Origin: Tieghemostelium lacteum
Lineage: Eukaryota > Evosea > Eumycetozoa > Dictyosteliales > Raperosteliaceae
DNA: 64,000 bases
Assembly: GCA_001606155.1 (NCBI GenBank)
Contig: LODT01000025.1
Span: 124,001 to 188,000, forward strand
Direction: 5' to 3'
The translations under genes and the position numbers were made by a program. Each line of letters starts with the position of its first letter. Position 1 is the first letter of the stretch. This document shows, piece after piece, positions 35,001-47,287 of this stretch. The notes under the pieces were generated by a model. The model was not told the DNA's origin. It worked only from the letters and a program-made list of their open reading frames with translations, and did no database searches.

Positions 35001-36419
35001 TCAACCTATTTTTACACCATGTCTACCACTACATTAAATACTAACCATTTTGAATACAAATACCAAATCACATTTGAAATGGTAAACCCCACAATTCAAC
35101 TATGTTCAAGAGTTGAAACAGGACCACTTCCAACTCAAGATGATGTAGATTACATGAAACTAAAACTGAACTATTTGAATTTATATACTAGAATATATAA
35201 ACACACTGCTGTAGATGTTAATCAGGTTGCATTGAACTATACAACCAAAACAGTTTCTCAACAAGCGCAATCAATCAACCAAGAAATAACTATAACATCA
35301 CCAAATTCCGAATTGTTTAGTTTTGATTTGGATTTTACAGTTTTATTTGACGAGAAATCAGCATCTTCTGAAGCATCTCCAATATGTAATAATTTCACAC
35401 CACCTCCAACAACTCCATCTGATAAACCATGTCCTGGAACACCTCAATGTGGTGGAGCATCTCAAGGTATTTGTAATAGTGGTCAATGTCAATGCATTGC
35501 ACCATGGAAAGGGTATCAATGTGATTCCAAAGGTGGTACATTACCACCTACTGACCCTGACCCTAATAATCCAAACCTCAACCAGACTACAAATGATCTT
35601 GCCGTCCACATCTCTATTGTATCCATCAGAGAACTAGATTACAATGGTGTACTAGTAAAAGAACAACCACTCTCCAATTGGACTTATAAGAAATATCCAC
35701 CAACTACAGAGAAACAAACCTTCCATTATCATGTAGCACCATTTGCAAACAATAATGAAACTGTAATCTCTGTAACAGTTGATTATTTCTATAAAGATTC
35801 ACAAGTTGAATTTGCAGGTCAAAGTTTCTCAAAATCAACAGGATCATATAAATACAGTGCAAATATAACCAATTGGCCATTTTTAAAGAAAACAAATCAA
35901 CTTCAGATTGTATTCTTATCAGGTGCAAGTGATAATCAAGATTCTGATAATTCATGTACTGTAAAGAATATTGCATATTCTCAAGATGCTGATCTTGAAG
36001 ATGATGTTGAAACTGTTTATATCCAAGTTAATGGTCAAACATTTCAAAACAAATTCATCAATTTGGCAATTGTTGATGGAATGATTCGTCAAATTAGAAA
36101 CATTCAGTTACCGGATACAGAAGATGACAGTAACACACAATCCAATTCACTTGTTGGTGTTCTGACACCTTATCATGAAAACTTTGTTGTCATCGATCCT
36201 GATTTCAGTTTACTTGTTTCCACTGTTCCTGCTGATGAAAAAGAAGGTTCAATATGCTCAAAATCAAAATCTAAGTTCACCAAAGGTCAATTGGCAGGTA
36301 TAATAGTCGGAAGTGTTGCAGGCTTCATAGTTCTTGCTGTCATTCTAGGTTATATCCTGTCCAAAAATGTAACTGTAAAAGTACTCTTACATAAGACTCA
36401 CATCATTAAAATGAAATAA
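32045..36419 (+). CDS. gene E: ComC-like LRR-IPT/TIG-EGF membrane protein, long form
   Basis: Nine exons: 32045-32129, 32203-32395, 32463-32609, 32673-32816, 32877-32936, 33007-33231, 33295-33423, 33518-33768 and 33829-36419, giving 1274 aa. Signal peptide (from MISIRHIVIILISLGF), LRRs, cap CFICEWN, IPT/TIG domains, a short EGF-like module (about 665-690, CYSPYTGPDC), an extra beta domain of about 240 residues starting at the TVWKGEVYNFKF segment, a second EGF-like module (about 945-980, CQCIAPWKGYQC), the ComC-type domain and a membrane helix near 1230-1252. The extra domain and second EGF make it longer than A-C; F and G share this layout. Exon lengths 3 and 4 (147 and 144 bases) equal those of A and B. 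It is probably the intact partner of pseudogene D. Confidence 0.85.
33491..33512. repeat. (AT)n microsatellite in gene E intron 7
   Basis: About ten AT dinucleotides lie immediately before the splice acceptor of exon 8. The length is likely polymorphic. Confidence 0.6.
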
Positions 36420-36558
36420 CTTTGGTTTTTTCAGATTTTTTGTAGAATATTTTGATAAATTTCAAACGCTGGTTTCCAATAAAAAAAACGAAAGTTGACC
36501 AGATTTCTTAAAATTTATATAATTTATTTATTTTAGTGTATCTTTTATTCAAGTTTAC

Positions 36559-38916
36559 ATGTTTACATTTTTTATTTATTTAATTTTATTTATAAATTTA
36601 ATACAAATAATTTCTAGTAGTGTAGTAATTACTAGTTGGGAACCAGGTCCTGTTACTTCAAAAATTTCAGGAACTGGGTTCAATAGTGATGTAAATTCTA
36701 TAGTTAAGGTTGGAGGTGTGATTGCATCTGTAATTAATGTAACTGATACCACTATAAATCTTCAATTTAATGGAATGATTTACAGCACGAATGATACCTC
36801 ATTTTCAATATCTATTGTATTATCAAATGGTCAGAGTAATTCTGTGATACTTTATGGTCCAGCATACACAATTACAAAGTATCCCAAGGTTTACAAATCA
36901 GGAGGTTATATGAAAATAGTTGGAACTTATTTATCCTTTGATCCCAATGTAATTTCATTTGTGGTTAATGGTAATAATTTAACTTTATATTCGGGATCAT
37001 CTACAGAATTGATATTCAAATATGGTGAATTACCAACAGGATCTGTATCATCTATGTTTACACAAGGTGGAATTGCTAAAGATCAAGTATTGGTGGTTTC
37101 AAGTATCCCACAATGTACAGGTTTGTCACCATACAATGGTATATGTCTTGATGGTGTATCAGTATGTTTAAATGCATGGACTGGACCAACATGTCAATCA
37201 TTATCAGCAAATTTTACACAACCATCTTGGGGTCCAAATCCTAATATATCAACTCAAAACTATATAAACTCTGATTTTAATTTGGATACTCTTCCAGTGA
37301 GGTACTCTAAATATCTAGTTGGAATACAAGAATTAAATAATTTAAATCTTGTATTGAGATATTTTGAATTTTCAAATTGGATATACACGAATATATCATC
37401 TACCAAGACTATTTATTATATTGAAGGGTTTCAAACTGAAAATCCAACATCTAATATATCAGTAATAGTTGAATACTACCCATCACCCACTAGTAAATAT
37501 ATTCAATCTACATTATCATATATAGTCCAAGTCAATGGATACACTCTTAATAGTACTACTAATCATTTAGGATTAGTTTATGGAAGTAATTTTGAAACTT
37601 CACAAACTGTTGGTATTTGCAGTTCATCAAATATTCAAATTCTTCAATCTGACAAAAGTTTTTATTACTCTCAGTTGAAGCTTAACTATGTGAGTTTATA
37701 CAATAGATTCTCAATGAAATATATATCAGGTGGAATTGAATTCAATGGTGCATCTTTTAGTCATGATGCACTTCAACAAACAGCCTATTCCATAGTTGAA
37801 ATAGCTATATCATTATTTCCACAAAATGTAAATTCATTTGAATATAATTTCGATTTCAATGTGCTTTACAATATAGATTCCGCAAGTGGTGATTCGAATA
37901 AAATCTGTATACCTAAACCACCTGTAATTGTACCTTGTAAAGGTACACCTGAATGCGGTGGCTCTGATCATGGTCTATGCAAATCTGGTAAATGTGAATG
38001 TATATTACCCTGGGCTGGTGAAATGTGCGATTCAGTTAGAGGACCTATACCAGACCCAGAACCAAATCCAACTCAACCAAGTATCAATTCAACAACTGAT
38101 GATCAAGTTCAACTTCATATTTCTATTGTATCCATAAGAGAATTGGATTACAATGGAAATGAAATTAGAAATGTTCCTTTAGGAAACTGGACTTTAAAAC
38201 AATCAAAAACTGATCAAAAGCAAACCTATTTCTATCAAACTTCGTTGTTTGATGGAAACAGCGAAGTTAAAGTAACAATTGACTATTTCTATAAAGATAC
38301 CGTTGTATCATTTGCAAATCAAAATTCAACGAAATTAGCTGGTTCTATAAAATGTAGTGCAAATATAACAACATGGCCATTCACTCTAAAAACCAATCAA
38401 CTTCAAATCCTCTTTGCATCATCAATTAAAGATCAGAATGAATCATCAGAATCATGTTCCTATAAATCCATTGAATACAATCAACAAGACGGTGTTGAAA
38501 ATGTATTCATTCAAATCAATGACAAAACATTTTCAATTAAATTCTCTGAATTATCAGTTGTAGATGGTGTTGTAAGAGTCATTAAAAATCAAGTTGTTCC
38601 GAACACCATTCAAGATACCAATACAGAAACTTCTTCGTTAATAGGTGTAAATACACCCTATCACAACTATTATGCAGTTTTAGATCCTGATTTCAATCTG
38701 TTAGTAAGCTATGTTTCACCAGATGAAAAAGAAGGTTCAATATGTTCATCAAATTCCAAATATGCATCAGGATTAACTAAAGCTCAATTAGCAGGTATTA
38801 TTGCAGCCTCCTCCTTCGCAGGTATATGTTGTATTTTAATACTTGGATATTTCCTATCAAAAAATGTATCAGTAAAAGTCTTTCTTCATAAAACTCACAT
38901 AATAAAAATGAAATAA
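36559..38916 (+). CDS. gene F: intron-free ComC-like IPT-EGF protein without LRRs
   Basis: A single exon of 785 aa. The signal peptide (from MFTFFIYLILFINLIQI) is followed directly by two IPT/TIG-like domains (about 22-190; VYKSGGYMKIVGTYLSFDP marks the second), an EGF-like module (about 192-220, CLNAWTGPTC), the extra beta domain shared with D/E (about 225-455), the second EGF-like module (about 459-495, CECILPWAGEMC), the ComC-type domain (about 510-735) and a membrane helix (about 740-762) with a basic tail ending KTHIIKMK, as gene E also does. The LRR half of A-E is absent. It is 139 bases downstream of gene E on the same strand. Confidence 0.87.
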   Translation: MFTFFIYLILFINLIQIISSSVVITSWEPGPVTSKISGTGFNSDVNSIVKVGGVIASVINVTDTTINLQFNGMIYSTNDTSFSISIVLSNGQSNSVILYGPAYTITKYPKVYKSGGYMKIVGTYLSFDPNVISFVVNGNNLTLYSGSSTELIFKYGELPTGSVSSMFTQGGIAKDQVLVVSSIPQCTGLSPYNGICLDGVSVCLNAWTGPTCQSLSANFTQPSWGPNPNISTQNYINSDFNLDTLPVRYSKYLVGIQELNNLNLVLRYFEFSNWIYTNISSTKTIYYIEGFQTENPTSNISVIVEYYPSPTSKYIQSTLSYIVQVNGYTLNSTTNHLGLVYGSNFETSQTVGICSSSNIQILQSDKSFYYSQLKLNYVSLYNRFSMKYISGGIEFNGASFSHDALQQTAYSIVEIAISLFPQNVNSFEYNFDFNVLYNIDSASGDSNKICIPKPPVIVPCKGTPECGGSDHGLCKSGKCECILPWAGEMCDSVRGPIPDPEPNPTQPSINSTTDDQVQLHISIVSIRELDYNGNEIRNVPLGNWTLKQSKTDQKQTYFYQTSLFDGNSEVKVTIDYFYKDTVVSFANQNSTKLAGSIKCSANITTWPFTLKTNQLQILFASSIKDQNESSESCSYKSIEYNQQDGVENVFIQINDKTFSIKFSELSVVDGVVRVIKNQVVPNTIQDTNTETSSLIGVNTPYHNYYAVLDPDFNLLVSYVSPDEKEGSICSSNSKYASGLTKAQLAGIIAASSFAGICCILILGYFLSKNVSVKVFLHKTHIIKMK

Positions 38917-39037
38917 TAAAGTGGAATTTCATAGATGGTCCGAGATTCCCAGAACCACGAAAAAAAATAAAATATCTTTTCGAAAAACTCATATTAAAAA
39001 AAAAAGTAATCATAATATAAAATCGCAGTATCTCAAA

Positions 39038-41434
39038 ATGAAGATTTATATCCTGATTTTGATATTTTTTTGTATATTATGTTCAAATGCGCAAATCACT
39101 ATATCATTGTGGTCACCAGGAAAAATATTTAGTACAATTACAGGAAATGGTTTTAATAGTAATAGTAGCGCTCTCGTTAAAGTTGGTGGTATTGTGGCAC
39201 CTGTTCAATCTGCAACAGACACTGAAATAATATTAAATTTTGATGGTAGAAAATATGTGATGAATGACACCTCATTCTCTATAATAATTGATATAGGTAT
39301 TTATGCTCTCTCTCAAGTATTTTCAGGTCCCCCATATCAGATTACAACATTTCCACCTATCTATACGCAAGGTGGATATGTTAAACTTATTGGTAATTAT
39401 TTGTCTTTTGATCCTAGTTTAATTTCCTTTTCTATAAATGGTCAAGTTACAACACTTTATTCTGGAACTTCAACTTATTTGATATTTTTGTATAGTGCCA
39501 CACCCGCTGGTTATGTTACATCTAATTTTATACAAAATGGTGTGTATAAGTCACAGACACTGTCAGTGCTTGACCAGGTGCCTTGTGGAGGTATATCATC
39601 AGCTTTTGCCATTTGTGTCAATGGAAATTTGATATGTCTAGATCAAAGAACTGGACCTTTATGTGAATCCATCTCAGCTAATTTCACTCAATCAACTTGG
39701 TCAAATACACTTCCAACTATAAATTCAACTGTGGTTACTAGTAACTTTAATGGTAACCAATTACCAGTTAAATACACTTTGATACCTACTTCAATTTCAG
39801 AATGGACACTAGAGTCAGTTCTTGTTAGAACTTATAATTTGAATAGTTTAGTATGGACTGTCAGTCCTATAAATGCACTAGCTAATTACTACCTAAACAG
39901 TGATTTCCAAGGACCCGGTTCACCATCATCTATTGGTATTCTATTAACCTATACGGCAGTGGACGCTGATGCTACCTATGGTACAACACCAGTAAATTTA
40001 CAACAGGCTACAATGACAACTACAATTACCATCAACAACTACAGTTACTTGAATACCTCAAATTATATAGTAATACAATTTACTACTACATTTGATTCTC
40101 CAGGTAGTACAAATATTTGTGGTTCTGTATTATATGGGGAGCTTCCAACATCTGTGGACACCTTCCAATATTCACAACAACAATTTAACTATGTCAGTTT
40201 GTTTAGTAGATTTTTTAAGAAGTTTTTGAATAAGGATTCCGTTGAAAGTGGTCTATCGTTTATCAATCAAGAACATGATCCAACTACTCCCAATACAATC
40301 AAAAAATATACCAATATATATTTCCCACCAAATACAACTATATTGACATATTTTATGGATTCTATTATTCTTTATAATTGGGTATCTGCAAGTACAGCTG
40401 CTTCTGCAGTTTGTAAGAATGAAAGTATCCCAACTCCACCAGTAAATGTACCTTGTAAAGGTACACCTGAATGCGGTGGTTCTGATCATGGACAATGTGT
40501 ATCTGGTAAATGTGAATGTGTATCACCATGGACTGGTGAAACTTGTGATTCAGTTCGAGGTCCCATTCCAGAACCAGAACCAAATCCAACCCAACCAACC
40601 ATCAATTCAACTGATGATAAAATTCAACTTCATATATCTATTGTATCCATAAGAGAATTGGGTTTCAATGGAAATGAAATTAGAAATGTTCCAATTGGAA
40701 ATTGGACTTTAACACAATCTAAATCCGTTGAAAAGATTTCATATATATATGAAACTTCACTGTTTAGTAATAGCTGTAAAATTTTAGTAAATGTTGATTA
40801 TTTCTATAAAGATACCGTTGTATCATTTGCAAATCAAAATTCAACTAAATTAGCTGGTTCAATTAAATATAGTGCAAATATAACAACATGGCCATTCACT
40901 CTAAAAACCAATCAACTTCAAGTCCTCTTTGCATCATCAATTAAAGATCAAGATGAATCATCAGAATCATGTTCCTATAAATCCATTGAATACAATCAAC
41001 AAGACGGCGTTGAAAATGTATTCATTCAAGTAAATGACAGAACATTTACAACTAAATTCTCAAACCTTTCTGTAGTAGACGGTGTTGTAAGACTCATTAA
41101 AAACCAATTATTACCAAATTTCATAAACGACAGTAACACTCAATCCAATGTATTAGTAGGTGTAAATACACCATATCACAATTACTATGTTTTAATAGAT
41201 CCAGATTTCAATCTGTTAGTCAGCTATGTTTCACCAGATGAAAAAGAAGGTTCTATATGTGGCACTTCATCTTCAAAATCCAAACTCACCAAAGCACAAA
41301 TAGCAGGTATCATTGTTGGCAGTGTTGTAGCATTCCTTTGTATTGTAATTATACTAGTTTATTTCCTAACCAAAAGTCTAACATTTAAAATACTACTTCA
41401 TAAAACTAAAATATTAAAAATGCCAAATAAATAA
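39038..41434 (+). CDS. gene G: intron-free ComC-like IPT-EGF protein without LRRs
   Basis: A single exon of 798 aa. I set the start at 39038 (MKIYILILIFFCILCSNA), a clean signal peptide; the in-frame ATG at 38921 would add 39 polar, Lys-rich residues before it and lies only 5 bases from the stop of gene F. Layout as gene F: two IPT/TIG-like domains, EGF-like module (CLDQRTGPLC), extra beta domain, second EGF-like module at about residue 471 (CECVSPWTGETC), ComC-type domain, membrane helix near 754-776, basic tail. The region 40795-41000 is nearly base-identical to gene F 38280-38490, while the 5' halves differ strongly. Probably a surface receptor or adhesion protein. Confidence 0.87.
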   Translation: MKIYILILIFFCILCSNAQITISLWSPGKIFSTITGNGFNSNSSALVKVGGIVAPVQSATDTEIILNFDGRKYVMNDTSFSIIIDIGIYALSQVFSGPPYQITTFPPIYTQGGYVKLIGNYLSFDPSLISFSINGQVTTLYSGTSTYLIFLYSATPAGYVTSNFIQNGVYKSQTLSVLDQVPCGGISSAFAICVNGNLICLDQRTGPLCESISANFTQSTWSNTLPTINSTVVTSNFNGNQLPVKYTLIPTSISEWTLESVLVRTYNLNSLVWTVSPINALANYYLNSDFQGPGSPSSIGILLTYTAVDADATYGTTPVNLQQATMTTTITINNYSYLNTSNYIVIQFTTTFDSPGSTNICGSVLYGELPTSVDTFQYSQQQFNYVSLFSRFFKKFLNKDSVESGLSFINQEHDPTTPNTIKKYTNIYFPPNTTILTYFMDSIILYNWVSASTAASAVCKNESIPTPPVNVPCKGTPECGGSDHGQCVSGKCECVSPWTGETCDSVRGPIPEPEPNPTQPTINSTDDKIQLHISIVSIRELGFNGNEIRNVPIGNWTLTQSKSVEKISYIYETSLFSNSCKILVNVDYFYKDTVVSFANQNSTKLAGSIKYSANITTWPFTLKTNQLQVLFASSIKDQDESSESCSYKSIEYNQQDGVENVFIQVNDRTFTTKFSNLSVVDGVVRLIKNQLLPNFINDSNTQSNVLVGVNTPYHNYYVLIDPDFNLLVSYVSPDEKEGSICGTSSSKSKLTKAQIAGIIVGSVVAFLCIVIILVYFLTKSLTFKILLHKTKILKMPNK

Positions 41435-42891
<1,457 letters not shown>

Positions 42892-43083
42892 ACACCTTTA
42901 TTTCAAAACTTCACAATTTTTGTAAATTGTATAAAAAAAAAACCTTCAAAATAGTTGTAGAATTACCCTTTGTTTCATTGAAATTATGAAATGAACTGCC
43001 TCGTCACACATCTAAAGACTCCATAAAATCACATTTTTTAATTTATTTTTTTTTTTTATTGAATCATTGAGATCTTTAACAAA

Positions 43084-44403
43084 ATGAAATTTCAAAGTTT
43101 ATTTGTACTATTAAATATTATATTAGTTGTTTGTGCATCTGGAGGAGGATTTTACGAAAACAATCCAGATGTTATAACATTAAATTCAAAAGATTTTGCA
43201 GAGACTGTATTTGGAAATAATCATATTTGGTTAGTTGAGTTTTATGCTCCATGGTGTAGGTATAGAATGTATATGAATATCTATATACACTTTTACTGAT
43301 TACTGAACATAAACACAGGTGGACATTGTAAGAGTTTGAAACCAGAGTATGAAAAAGCAGCTGCAAATCTTAAAGGACTTGTAAAAGTTGCTGCCATCAA
43401 TTGTGATGTTGAAAAGGAAGCTTGTGGATATTTTGATATTAAAGGATTCCCAACTATAAAGTTATTCCCAGCTGAACAGATGCCAGCTCCCAAGTTAGGT
43501 AAAGATGCAATTCAGAAGGTTCCCATTGACTATCAAGGCCAGAGAACCGCTGGAGAATTGGTTAAATTTGCATTGGGTAAATTGAAGACCTATGTAAAGA
43601 AAGTCACACCAGACACCTTGGAAGAGTTCTTGTCTAAACCAGGTGCTAAAGCTTTGTTATTTAGTAATTTGGAAAAGACATCTAACCTCTATAAAGGACT
43701 TTCATCAGATTTCCAAAAATCACTTCCATTAGGTGAATATAACAAACCATCAGATGAGATTAAACAACGTTTTGGATTTGAAAAGGTACCTGAACTATAC
43801 GTATTTCCAAATGAAGACAGCACCAATTTCATTAAATATGATGGTAAATTGGATTATCCTTCAATCTATTCATTTTTGGAGCAATTCCAAAGCGTTGATG
43901 CAAAATCAACTAAAAAAGCACCCCAATCTAAAACCAATCAGAAACCTGTAGAAACTGAACCAGAATATGACCATGCTCTACAAGTTGTAAATTCAGATCA
44001 ATTTGATAAACTTTGTCTCAAGGGTGTACTTTGTTCAGTATCTCTCTTTGATTTGCAATCTGAAGACGACAAGGAATCCAATCAACAAAAGATTGAATCT
44101 CTAAATCAACTAGCTAAAGAATTTAAAGGTCGTATTAAAATACTCTATTTGGATGGATCCTCTCAAAATCAGTTTATTGAACAACTTGATCTTTCAGGTC
44201 TACCAAACATGTTTGTTTTCAATCCTTCCAAACAAAGACTAACCAACTATCTAGGATCCTTCAGTAAAGAGTCTCTAAAAGAGTTTTATGATGATGTTCT
44301 AAATGGTATAAAGAAATCTTATCCACTTAAAGGTACTTTACCAAAATTCATTGATGCACCATCTAATCCAAAACCAACTTCTAAAAAACATGATGAACTT
44401 TAA
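43084..44403 (+). CDS. protein disulfide isomerase, ER-retained (PDIA6-like)
   Basis: Two exons, 43084-43255 and 43319-44403, giving 418 aa. The intron (GTAGGT...ACACAG) splits the first active-site Cys codon; splicing TGG T to GT GGA CAT TGT restores W-C-G-H-C at residues 57-61. A signal peptide (from MKFQSLFVLLNIILVV) precedes a thioredoxin domain with VEFYAPW before and GFPTIKLFP (cis-Pro) after the active site. The second and third thioredoxin-like folds (VPELYVFPN, LPNMFVFNP) lack Cys pairs. The C-terminus is KKHDEL, the ER retrieval signal. It catalyses disulfide formation and exchange in secretory proteins. The single CXXC distinguishes it from PDIA6/P5, which has two. Confidence 0.93.
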
Positions 44404-44522
44404 ATTTTAAGTACCCCCACCACACTTTAAATATATAAATCTATAAATAAATATATCTAATCGATATCAATGTATATCTAAATCTATATATCGTAATCTA
44501 TAAATAGGTATATCTCTGTAAT

Positions 44523-45092
44523 TTATTTTTCTTCTAATTCAACTAATACACCATTCATTGATTTTGGATGTAAGAATACTACAGGTTTACCATGAGCACC
44601 AATCTTTGGTTTTGGGTCAATAATACGAATATTCTCGTCCAAAAGTGTTTTTACAGCATGATTAATATCGTCAACTTCAATACAAACATGATGAATACCA
44701 CCTGATGTATTCTTTTTTAAAAAGTTTTGAATTGGACTATTCTCTCCAATTGGATGTAATAATTCAATTTTAGTATTACCTAAATCTACGAAAACTGTTG
44801 TGACACCATGTTCAACTTGATCCTAATGTGTTTGATTGTATTAGATACTATCTCACTTGTATATTTACAATCCAAAAGTAAGTATACATACAACTGGTTC
44901 ACTAACTTTAGCACCTAGAACATTTCTATATAAATCACATGACTCTTTTAAATTTGGAGTTGCAATAGCAACATGGTTCAATCTACCAATTCCAACTTTA
45001 CCTAGAATATTAGCAACTCCACTCTTGGAAGTACTGGTTGTATAATATCTACTATTATTGGATAATAAATTTAAAGATTTTTTTAAAAACAT
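44523..45092 (-). CDS. mcee: methylmalonyl-CoA epimerase, mitochondrial
   Basis: Two exons on the minus strand, 45092-44892 and 44822-44523, giving 166 aa. The intron starts GTATGTATAC and ends CACATTAG between complete codons. The N-terminus (about 30 residues, with Lys, Arg and Ser and no acidic residues) looks like a mitochondrial targeting peptide. The vicinal-oxygen-chelate fold shows GRLNHVAIATPN, then TKIELLHPIGENSPI and GGIHHVCIEVDDI; the His in LNHVAIA and HHVCIEV and the Glu in KIELL are the usual metal ligands. The C-terminus (LHPKSMNGVLVELEEK) is typical. It interconverts the methylmalonyl-CoA epimers in propionate and odd-chain fatty acid breakdown, leading to succinyl-CoA. Confidence 0.95.
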
Positions 45093-45459
45093 TGAATTTA
45101 CTGGTTAGTTCACAAAACTCTCACCAAATTAAATATGAAAAAAAATAAAAAAAAATAAAAACTAATAAATAATATTATGTTAGTTTAGATAAAATAAATT
45201 AAACATGAAAAAACCCACAAATATACAAAATATAGCTCAAATATATTTATTAGTATACAAATGAAATTTAATAAATTAAATTTTTTTCTTTAGGTTAAGA
45301 TATACCAATTGGAAATTCAATTAAGGTTTTATGACACTAAAATTTCATCATCCGAATAATTGGGATTTTGATCACACAAAATAATAAAAAAAAAAAAAAA
45401 ACTTTTTTTTTTGAATTTAGCTTCATCGTATATATTTTTTGAAATATAAATTTATAACA
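45093..45459. promoter_or_regulatory. bidirectional promoter, epimerase / citrate synthase
   Basis: 367 bases between divergent start codons of two mitochondrial-enzyme genes. It is very AT-rich with A tracts (45385-45401) and a T run. No specific site is identified. Confidence 0.4.
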
Positions 45460-47159
45460 ATGTTCACATCACTCAGACGTTTAAATAACTTAAATCAAGT
45501 ATGAAAATTCAATATCTCAATGTTAAACCTTTTGAAAACAATATTAACACTAAAAATTTTAAAAACAAACCTGTATAATAAACTCTATGTAGTTTGTTAG
45601 ATACTATTCATCTGAACCAGTATGTACCATTTAAATATAGGTAAATTAGACAAATTTAAATTCTAATACATATACAAATGTTTATAAACAGACTTTAAAA
45701 CAAAGATTGATTCAAATTATTCCAGCAAAAGTTGAACAAGTTAAACAATTAAAAACTGAACATGGTGACAAAATCATTGGTACTTGTACTGTCGCTCAAG
45801 TATGTTTTTGTTTAGATATGATTTTATAATAGTACTAGGATGAGAACACTAATATTAATAATACACACTATTCAGGCTTATGGTGGTATGAGATCTGTTA
45901 AATCATTGGTTACTGAAACCTCATCATTGGATCCAGAAGAAGGTATCCGTTTCCGTGGATTTACCATCCCAGAATGTCAAGCTAAATTACCAAAAGCCCC
46001 AGGTGGTGAAGAACCATTACCAGAAGGTATCCTCTGGCTTTTAATGACTGGTGAAATCCCATCAGAATCTCAAGTCAAACAATTATCTAAAGATTTGGCT
46101 GCTCGTTCTGGTTTACCACAATTTGTTACTGAAATGATTCAAAAATTCCCAAAAACTATGCATCCAATGTCTCAATTAAGTGCTGCAGTGTAAGTACTTC
46201 ACTCTCCAAAAAAATTTTTTTTTTTTTCCTTCCTGGGTTTACTCATATTTATATGATATTTTTAAAATTTTAGATTAGCATTACAATCAGGTAGTAAATT
46301 CACTCAAGCTTACCAAAAAGGTATTAAAAAAGATCAATATTGGGATGCCACATTCGAGGATTCATTAGATTTGATTGCCAAATTACCAGAAGTTGCAGCA
46401 TTGATCTACAGAAATACATTTAAAGACGGTAAAGTTTCACACAAAGTTGATGAGAATTTAGATTGGTCAGCCAACTTTAATCGTATGTTGGGATTCAACA
46501 GTAAGGAATTTGATGAATTGATGAGACTTTACTTGACCATTCACACTGATCACGAAGGTGGTAATGTATCAGCTCATACTACTCATTTGGTTGGTAGTGC
46601 TCTTTCTGATCCATACCTTTCATTTACCGCCGGTATGTGTGGTTTGGCTGGTCCACTCCATGGTTTGGCCAATCAAGAAGTACTTACATGGACTCTAGAC
46701 TTGCAAAAGAAATTGAATAACCAACAGGTTAGCAATGAGAAGCTTGCTGAAGTTGTTTGGGAGGGCTTGAATGCTGGTCGTGTCGTTCCAGGTTTCGGTC
46801 ATGCTGTATTGAGAAAGACTGATCCACGTTACACTTGCCAACGTGAGTTTGCCCTCAAACATCTTCCAAATGACCCACTCTTCAAATTGGTCTCTCAAAT
46901 CTACGAAGTTGTTCCAGATGTTCTTACCAAACAAGGAAAGACTAAAAACCCATATCCAAATGTTGATGCCCACTCTGGTTGTCTATTACAATACTACCAA
47001 CTCAAAGAACACGAATACTACACTGTCTTATTTGGTGTTTCTCGTGCTATTGGTGTACTTTCAAGTTTAGTATGGGACCGTATTTTATCTCACCCAATTG
47101 AACGTCCAAAATCTGTTACCAGTGAATGGATCGCTAAATTCTGTCAAGAATCAAAGTAA
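45460..47159 (+). CDS. citrate synthase, mitochondrial
   Basis: Four exons, 45460-45498, 45692-45799, 45876-46189 and 46274-47159, giving 448 aa. The short first exon ([13 protein letters not shown]) and the start of exon 2 supply an Arg/Ser/Leu-rich mitochondrial presequence. Family signatures are intact: [14 protein letters not shown], then HTDHEGGN (active-site His about residue 247), [34 protein letters not shown] (active-site His about 330) and [12 protein letters not shown]. It condenses acetyl-CoA and oxaloacetate to citrate, the first step of the Krebs cycle. The lack of a peroxisomal C-terminal tripeptide (it ends QESK) supports the mitochondrial form rather than the peroxisomal one also known in dictyostelids. 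Confidence 0.97.
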
Positions 47160-47287
47160 ATAAATAACCTTTAAATATTTGATTTAATTAATTTCCATTT
47201 TTGGAAAATTTAAAAAATAATTTGATTTAATTAAATTAATTTGAACTTGATGGAAGGGGTATTTTATTTATACAAATACAAAAGTGA

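Noticed and set aside
38921-39037. In-frame upstream ATG for gene G
   Set aside because: It would bury the signal peptide behind 39 polar residues and starts only 5 bases after gene F.
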